64,000 bases of DNA from positions 1 to 64,000 of the forward strand of contig BDTG01000028.1 of NCBI GenBank assembly GCA_002897695.1. Direction: 5' to 3'. The translations under genes and the position numbers were made by a program. The notes under the pieces are model-generated. The model worked only from the letters and a program-made list of their open reading frames with translations. It searched no databases and had not been told where the DNA came from. Below are positions 59,692-64,000 of the stretch, piece by piece. This DNA comes from a bacterium BMS3Abin14 (lineage in GTDB: Bacteria; BMS3Abin14). Position 1 is the stretch's first letter. The number at the start of each line of letters is the position of its first letter.

Positions 59692-61062
59692 TTGAGCCGA
59701 AGAAAAACCGGCGGACTGATCCTCGTTGTCGATGACGACAAAAGGGTCCGGGAAAGTATCAGCACGATACTTCAGGATGAAGGTTTTTCCGTTCTGGAGG
59801 CAGCCGATGGAGAATCTGCGTTGACCAGGGTGGCCGTGGACAGTCCCGACGCTGTGCTGCTTGACGTCTGGATGCCGGGAATGGATGGAGTCGAAACGCT
59901 CCGGGGAATGGCCCGACAGGATCCCGAGCTGCCTGTAATTATCATGTCTGGCCATGGAAACATTGAGACTGCCGTTACGGCCACCAAGCTGGGGGCTTTC
60001 GACTTTCTGGAAAAACCACTGTCCATTGATCGGCTTACCCTGGCCCTTCGAAATGCCATCAGTCAAAGGGAACTCGTTGAGGAAAATCGGGCGCTCAGGG
60101 ATGCCCAGGGCAGAACGGGTGAGCTCGTGAACAAGTCCCCTGTGATGAAAGCGATTATCGAGCAGCTCCGAATCGTCGCACCGACCATGGCTTCGGTTTT
60201 GATCACAGGAGATAACGGGACAGGCAAAGAGCTCCTGGCAAGGGCCCTGCACTCGGCATCCCACAGGGGAAAGGAACCGTTCGTGGCCGTCAACTGCGCG
60301 GCTATTCCTGAGGGCCTTATCGAGAGCGAGCTGTTTGGATACGAGAGGGGCGCCTTTACCGGCGCCAATGCCCGGAAGATGGGTAAATTCGACCTGGCCA
60401 ACCACGGCACCCTCTTTCTGGATGAGATAGGAGACATGAGTCTTGCTACCCAGGCTAAAATCCTTCGGGTCCTGGAGGAGAAGCTGTTCCAGAGGGTGGG
60501 CGGGAACAGGGATGTTGAAGTTGATGTCCGCATTGTAGCCGCGACAAACAAGGATCTGGGTTTGGAAATTTCCCAAGGCCGATTCAGAGAGGATCTCTTC
60601 TTTCGGCTGAACGTTTTTCCCTTCCATATTCCACCCCTTCGGGAACGGAAAGAGGATATTCCGGAACTGCTGAAAAGTTTTCTGCTCGAGTTGGGGGACC
60701 TTTATTCCAAAAAAAGGCTTTCTTTCTCGAAGGAAGCCCTTGTGATGATGTCATCCTACTCCTGGCCGGGGAATATACGGGAACTCAGGAACGTCGTGGA
60801 GCGCCTCGTGATCCTGTCACCGGATGAAGTTATTTCTGTCGGCCTGATCCCGGTATCCATAAAACAGGGCAACTTGAGGAAGGATGCGGGTGAGGCGGCC
60901 CAGGAGGGGGATTACCGGAAAGCCCGTGAGGATTTTGAGCGGAAGTTTTTCCTCGAAAGCCTTGAGCGCAACGGCTGGAATGTCTCCAAAACTGCCGAGG
61001 AAGTCGGCATCGAACGGAGCAACCTTCACAGGAAGATCAAGCAGTTCGGCCTCAGGAAATAA
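59692..61062 (+). CDS. NtrX-like sigma-54-dependent response regulator
   Basis: TTG 59692 with AGGAGG at 59679-59684; 456 residues. The receiver (VVDDDKRV, phospho-Asp in LLDVWMPG, Lys in LEKPLS) is followed by an AAA+ domain with Walker A GDNGTGKE, the sigma-54 contact loop ERGAFTGA, FLDEIGDM and the Arg-finger region, then a Fis-type helix-turn-helix (NGWNVSKTAEEVGIERSNLH). It activates RpoN-dependent promoters; sigma-54 is encoded at 6541. Target genes cannot be read here. Confidence 0.95.
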   Translation: MSRRKTGGLILVVDDDKRVRESISTILQDEGFSVLEAADGESALTRVAVDSPDAVLLDVWMPGMDGVETLRGMARQDPELPVIIMSGHGNIETAVTATKLGAFDFLEKPLSIDRLTLALRNAISQRELVEENRALRDAQGRTGELVNKSPVMKAIIEQLRIVAPTMASVLITGDNGTGKELLARALHSASHRGKEPFVAVNCAAIPEGLIESELFGYERGAFTGANARKMGKFDLANHGTLFLDEIGDMSLATQAKILRVLEEKLFQRVGGNRDVEVDVRIVAATNKDLGLEISQGRFREDLFFRLNVFPFHIPPLRERKEDIPELLKSFLLELGDLYSKKRLSFSKEALVMMSSYSWPGNIRELRNVVERLVILSPDEVISVGLIPVSIKQGNLRKDAGEAAQEGDYRKAREDFERKFFLESLERNGWNVSKTAEEVGIERSNLHRKIKQFGLRK

Positions 61063-61064
61063 TA

Positions 61065-61085
61065 GTCCAGAGTCCAGCGTCCAGA
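61065..61085. repeat. (GTCCAGM)3 heptamer array
   Basis: GTCCAGA, GTCCAGC, GTCCAGA begin two bases after the NtrX-like stop, preceded by ATA, as in the array at 31521. Confidence 0.8.
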
Positions 61086-61113
61086 GGGGCGAAGAGCGTT
61101 CGCGTCGAAGGGT

Positions 61114-61138
61114 GGTATGACCTGAAAGCGGTCATGCC
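61114..61138. other. stem-loop between the NtrX-like gene and the aminopeptidase gene
   Basis: GGTATGACC (61114-61122) pairs with GGTCATGCC (61130-61138), nine pairs with one G-T, and a seven-base loop. There is no T-run; it may still halt or stabilise the transcript. Confidence 0.4.
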
Positions 61139-61183
61139 GTGGTAAATCAGCCCTGGAATTCCAAAAAACAAGGGGGAATGAAA

Positions 61184-62296
61184 ATGTCTGAGGCCGGTCG
61201 TCGTGAACTGGAGAGTGTTGTACGTTCACTCATCAAGGTCAACCTGGGCGTGAAGGAGGATGAAACGCTCCTGTTGCTTGGCGATAAGGGTGACGATGTC
61301 ATGGACCCGCGACTGGCGCTGGATGTGGGCGAGTGCCTTGAGCTGATTCATCCGGGGACCACGACCGTCATATTCCCGTCCACAGGAAGAAGCGGCATCG
61401 AACCCCCGGAGCAGGTATGGGAAGCCTCCTTTGGCCGGGAGACAGTGCAGCGGTTTCGGAGAAGCGGCCTGTTAAAGAGGCTTATCGAAAAGACCGCCTC
61501 AGAGGAGGATATCCGGGCCGCAGGGGAGATGGTCTCCCCTGCGGATGCCGTGGATACCGTCGTCGCCCTTGCGTTCAATTCCACCAGCCATACCTCCTTT
61601 CGCAAGCTTCTCACCATGTGGGGAAAGGCTCGCTATGCCAGCATGCCCCACTTTCTCAGGGATATGTTTTTCGGTTCGATGAATGTGGACTGGAGAGCCC
61701 TTGCGAATTCCACCCAGGCCCTTGCGAGGGCGCTCGAAGGGGTGAATTCCCTGGAAATCCATGCCGGCAACGGCACCAATCTGGAACTGGATGTGTCGGA
61801 AAGGCCTTTCAAGACGGATGATGGTGACCTGACAAAACCCGGGTCATTCGGCAACCTCCCTGCCGGTGAGGTTTTCGTCGCCCCCCTGGAGGGGACCACG
61901 GAAGGAACCCTGGTCATTGAATGGGGCCCATCGTTAAAACTGGCTGCTCCGATGAAGGTATTTGTCGAAAAGGGCCGGGCGGTCTCGGTCTCCGGCGAGA
62001 ATCCGGATGATGTAAGATGGATCGAGGGCCTTTTTTCCGCCCACCCCGACAACAATAATGTCGCTGAACTGGGCATCGGTACCAATCCAGGCGCAACGCG
62101 CCCGGACAGTATCCTTGAATCGGAGAAAATTCTCGGGACGGTTCACCTCGCCTTCGGTGATAACCACACCTTCGGAGGGAACGTTGTGGCCCCATTTCAC
62201 CTGGATTTTGTGGTCTATGATGCCACACTGACCGGCCTGTGGAAGCAGGGAGGGGGAAGAAGAGTCCTGCTCTCGGATGGAAAGCCGGGTTGGTAG
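61184..62296 (+). CDS. M29-type aminopeptidase (AmpS/PepS-like)
   Basis: ATG 61184 has AGGGGG at 61171-61176 (spacing 7) and gives 370 residues; ATG 61178 and an upstream start at 61139 are less well placed. C-terminal half motifs fit thermophilic (M29) aminopeptidases: NLPAGEVFVAPLEGTTEGTL near 225, AELGIGTNPGA near 292, GTVHLAFGDNHTFGG near 318 and PFHLDFVVYD near 338, supplying Glu/His/Asp metal ligands. Probably a cytosolic peptidase; substrate unknown. Confidence 0.85.
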   Translation: MSEAGRRELESVVRSLIKVNLGVKEDETLLLLGDKGDDVMDPRLALDVGECLELIHPGTTTVIFPSTGRSGIEPPEQVWEASFGRETVQRFRRSGLLKRLIEKTASEEDIRAAGEMVSPADAVDTVVALAFNSTSHTSFRKLLTMWGKARYASMPHFLRDMFFGSMNVDWRALANSTQALARALEGVNSLEIHAGNGTNLELDVSERPFKTDDGDLTKPGSFGNLPAGEVFVAPLEGTTEGTLVIEWGPSLKLAAPMKVFVEKGRAVSVSGENPDDVRWIEGLFSAHPDNNNVAELGIGTNPGATRPDSILESEKILGTVHLAFGDNHTFGGNVVAPFHLDFVVYDATLTGLWKQGGGRRVLLSDGKPGW

Positions 62297-62328
62297 CCGG
62301 CCGACCCCAAGCGCCCCGTCCGGGATAG

Positions 62329-62376
62329 TTGACATCTTGCATCTAAAGTCCTATGTTCCCGTGTATACTGTATACA
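62329..62376 (+). promoter_or_regulatory. sdhC promoter with GTATAC-type operator
   Basis: TTGACA (62329-62334) and TATGTT (62352-62357) are spaced by exactly 17 bases. Just downstream is TGTATACTGTATACA (62362-62376), a palindrome around one central T. Fourteen of its bases, GTATACTGTATACA (62363-62376), are identical to 40416-40429 at the mdh promoter. Position over the expected start point suggests repression. Confidence 0.7.
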
Positions 62377-62500
62377 AATTTTCAGAGGAGGAGGGTACGC
62401 CGGGATTAAGTTTGCTGCGTTTCCCCGGTTTTGCCGCGGGGTAATCATTTCTGTCGTCCGTTTTTATTAACCACAACCGTATAATCAAAGGAAAGGTGCC

Positions 62501-63166
62501 ATGTCAATGCTCACTAGTTCCGTCGGGAGAAAGATGTTCATGGCGGTGAGTGGCCTGTTCATGCTCCTGTTCGTCGTTGCGCACCTGCTGGGAAACTCCA
62601 CTATTTTTGTGGGCGCCGGCTGGTTGAACGCATACGCGGAGCATCTTCGCAGTCTGCCCATCCTGGTGTGGCCGGAACGAATCATCATGTTCGTTCTGCT
62701 ATGTCTGCATATCTATTTCGGAATCACCCTGACGCTGGAAAACTGGGGCGCAAAAGGGCGAAAATACGCTGTAACCAGGAGGCTCAAGGCCACCTTTGCC
62801 GGCAGGACCATGATCTGGACAGGGCTTGTTCTCCTGGCCTTCATCATCTACCACCTGCTCCAGTTCACATTCCGCGTCACCCCGGATATCGTCCAGACAC
62901 TGGATGCCGAAGGGCGTTATGATGTCTTTAACATGGTCGTCAGCAGCCTTCGGGTAGCGTCCAATTCCGCTATATATCTCGTCGCCGTAGTTGCCCTGTT
63001 CCTCCATCTCTACCATGGCGCCGAGAGTTTTTTGCAGACCCTGGGGCTCAATAACGATCGGACACGGCCGAGGATTAACGCGGTGGGCATCGCGCTATCC
63101 GTGCTGTTTCTCGTTGGGTACGGCGCGATCCCGGTCCTCATCCTGGCCGGCATCCTGGCCAGATAG
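62501..63166 (+). CDS. sdhC: succinate dehydrogenase/fumarate reductase cytochrome b subunit
   Basis: Single membrane subunit of the B-type (dihaem) enzyme. 221 residues with five hydrophobic helices and candidate haem-ligand histidines in [24 protein letters not shown] and [13 protein letters not shown] 62501 with AAAGGAAAGG upstream and a leader of about 140 bases. It follows the operator promoter at 62329 and precedes sdhA by 11 bases. Confidence 0.93.
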   Translation: MSMLTSSVGRKMFMAVSGLFMLLFVVAHLLGNSTIFVGAGWLNAYAEHLRSLPILVWPERIIMFVLLCLHIYFGITLTLENWGAKGRKYAVTRRLKATFAGRTMIWTGLVLLAFIIYHLLQFTFRVTPDIVQTLDAEGRYDVFNMVVSSLRVASNSAIYLVAVVALFLHLYHGAESFLQTLGLNNDRTRPRINAVGIALSVLFLVGYGAIPVLILAGILAR

Positions 63167-63177
63167 GGGGCGTGACA

Positions 63178-64000
63178 ATGATACTTGACGGAAAGAGTCC
63201 GACAGGACCCATTGAAGAAACATGGGATAAGTACCGCAACGATATGAAGCCGGTCAACCCGACCAACAAACGGAATTTCAAGGTTCTCATCGTCGGCACC
63301 GGCCTTGCCGGCGCTTCGTCCGCCGCAACCCTTGCCGGGCTTGGGTACAACGTGGAGTCGTTCTGCTACCAGGACAGCCCCCGGCGCGCCCATTCCATAG
63401 CCGCCCAGGGCGGGATCAACGCCGCCAAGAACTACCCCAACGATGCCGACAGCGTCTGGCGTCTCTTCTACGATACGGTTAAAGGCGGTGACTTCCGGTC
63501 CCGCGAGGCCGATGTGTGGCGCCTGGCCCAGGTGAGCAACAGCATCATCGACCAGTGCGTCGCCCAGGGCATCCCTTTCGCCCGTGACTACGCCGGTTAC
63601 CTCGACAACCGTTCGTTCGGGGGGGCTCAGGTTTCCAGGACATTTTTCGCCAGGGGGCAGACGGGACAGCAGCTCCTGCTCGGGGCCTACTCGGCCATGT
63701 CCCTCCAGATCAAGGCGGGAGGGGTCAGGATATTCCCCCGGACAGAGATGCAGGACCTCATACTGGTGGACGGTGAGGCTAAGGGGATAACCGTTCGTAA
63801 TCTTCTCACAGGCGAGATCAGCAGCCATGTCGGTGACGCTGTTCTCCTGTGTACCGGTGGGTATGTCAACGTGTTCGACCTGTCCACCAATGCCATGGGT
63901 TCCAGCGTTTCGGCCATCTGGAAAGCATACCGGAAAGGCGCCTTTTTGGCCAATCCCTGTTACACCCAGATCCATCCCACCTGTATCCCGCAGTCGGGCG
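63178..64000 (+). CDS. sdhA: succinate dehydrogenase/fumarate reductase flavoprotein subunit (partial, runs off the window)
   Basis: ATG 63178 after TAGGGGG; 274 codons are present before the window ends. The FAD-binding motif [16 protein letters not shown] is near 39, and the covalent-FAD His is residue 72 in [37 protein letters not shown] near 142 and HPTCIPQSG at the edge are typical of the fumarate-reductase-like B-type subfamily. The rest, and an expected sdhB, lie outside. Confidence 0.95.
   Translation, partial: MILDGKSPTGPIEETWDKYRNDMKPVNPTNKRNFKVLIVGTGLAGASSAATLAGLGYNVESFCYQDSPRRAHSIAAQGGINAAKNYPNDADSVWRLFYDTVKGGDFRSREADVWRLAQVSNSIIDQCVAQGIPFARDYAGYLDNRSFGGAQVSRTFFARGQTGQQLLLGAYSAMSLQIKAGGVRIFPRTEMQDLILVDGEAKGITVRNLLTGEISSHVGDAVLLCTGGYVNVFDLSTNAMGSSVSAIWKAYRKGAFLANPCYTQIHPTCIPQSG

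Overview
The window is a dense, mostly housekeeping stretch from a Gram-negative bacterium. The gene content and order point to a deltaproteobacterial (Desulfobacterota-like) lineage: a kds/lpt/rpoN block running into hpf, ptsN, hprK, rapZ and a mannose-type PTS, MglA-type GTPases, DUF4388/GGDEF signalling proteins, an NtrYX-like pair, a 2-oxoglutarate:ferredoxin oxidoreductase, and a single-subunit cytochrome b type succinate dehydrogenase. This assignment is inference from gene content. GTG and TTG starts are common and many neighbours overlap by 4 to 8 bases.

Layout. 0-8 kb: CTP and Kdo synthesis (kdsB, pyrG, kdsA, kdsD, kdsC), the lipopolysaccharide export genes lptC, lptA and lptB, and sigma-54. 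8-13.5 kb: hpf, ptsN, hprK, rapZ, then PTS EIIA, EIIB, EIIC, EIID and HPr, with no enzyme I gene. 13.6-16 kb: metK and ahcY (methyl cycle). 16-18.3 kb, minus strand: lptG and lptF. 18.6-20.9 kb: two CheW-like proteins and a receiver protein with a repetitive proline-rich linker. 21-26.1 kb: valS, nadC, birA, coaX. 26.2-31.5 kb: an EF-G-like factor, a SPOR protein, an unknown protein and a long MglA-like GTPase. 31.6-40.3 kb: comEC, a REC-GGDEF protein, hisS, a DUF4388-REC protein, aspS. 40.4-48 kb: a TCA-cycle operon (mdh, two fumarase subunits, sucCD, korDABC). 48-48.8 kb, minus strand: a J-domain protein.

49.1-56.6 kb is the accessory region. It holds a decayed IS200/IS605-type transposase, a broken HEPN module, a SNF2-type helicase and an A+T-rich GHKL (sacsin/NOV-like) ATPase with a C-terminal four-cysteine domain. 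Oppositely oriented copies of a short intergenic repeat flank it. This is a candidate anti-mobile-element system that I cannot match with confidence to a named one. 56.7-62.3 kb: a DUF4390 protein, an NtrY/NtrX-like pair and an M29-type aminopeptidase. 62.3-64 kb: sdhC and the start of sdhA.

Two signals cut across the genes. The mdh and sdhC upstream regions each carry a TTGACA promoter with a GTATAC-type operator just downstream, which suggests a shared repressor of the TCA genes. Dispersed 7-base (GTCCANN) and 8-base tandem arrays occupy many of the larger intergenic gaps. No tRNA, rRNA or CRISPR array was seen.
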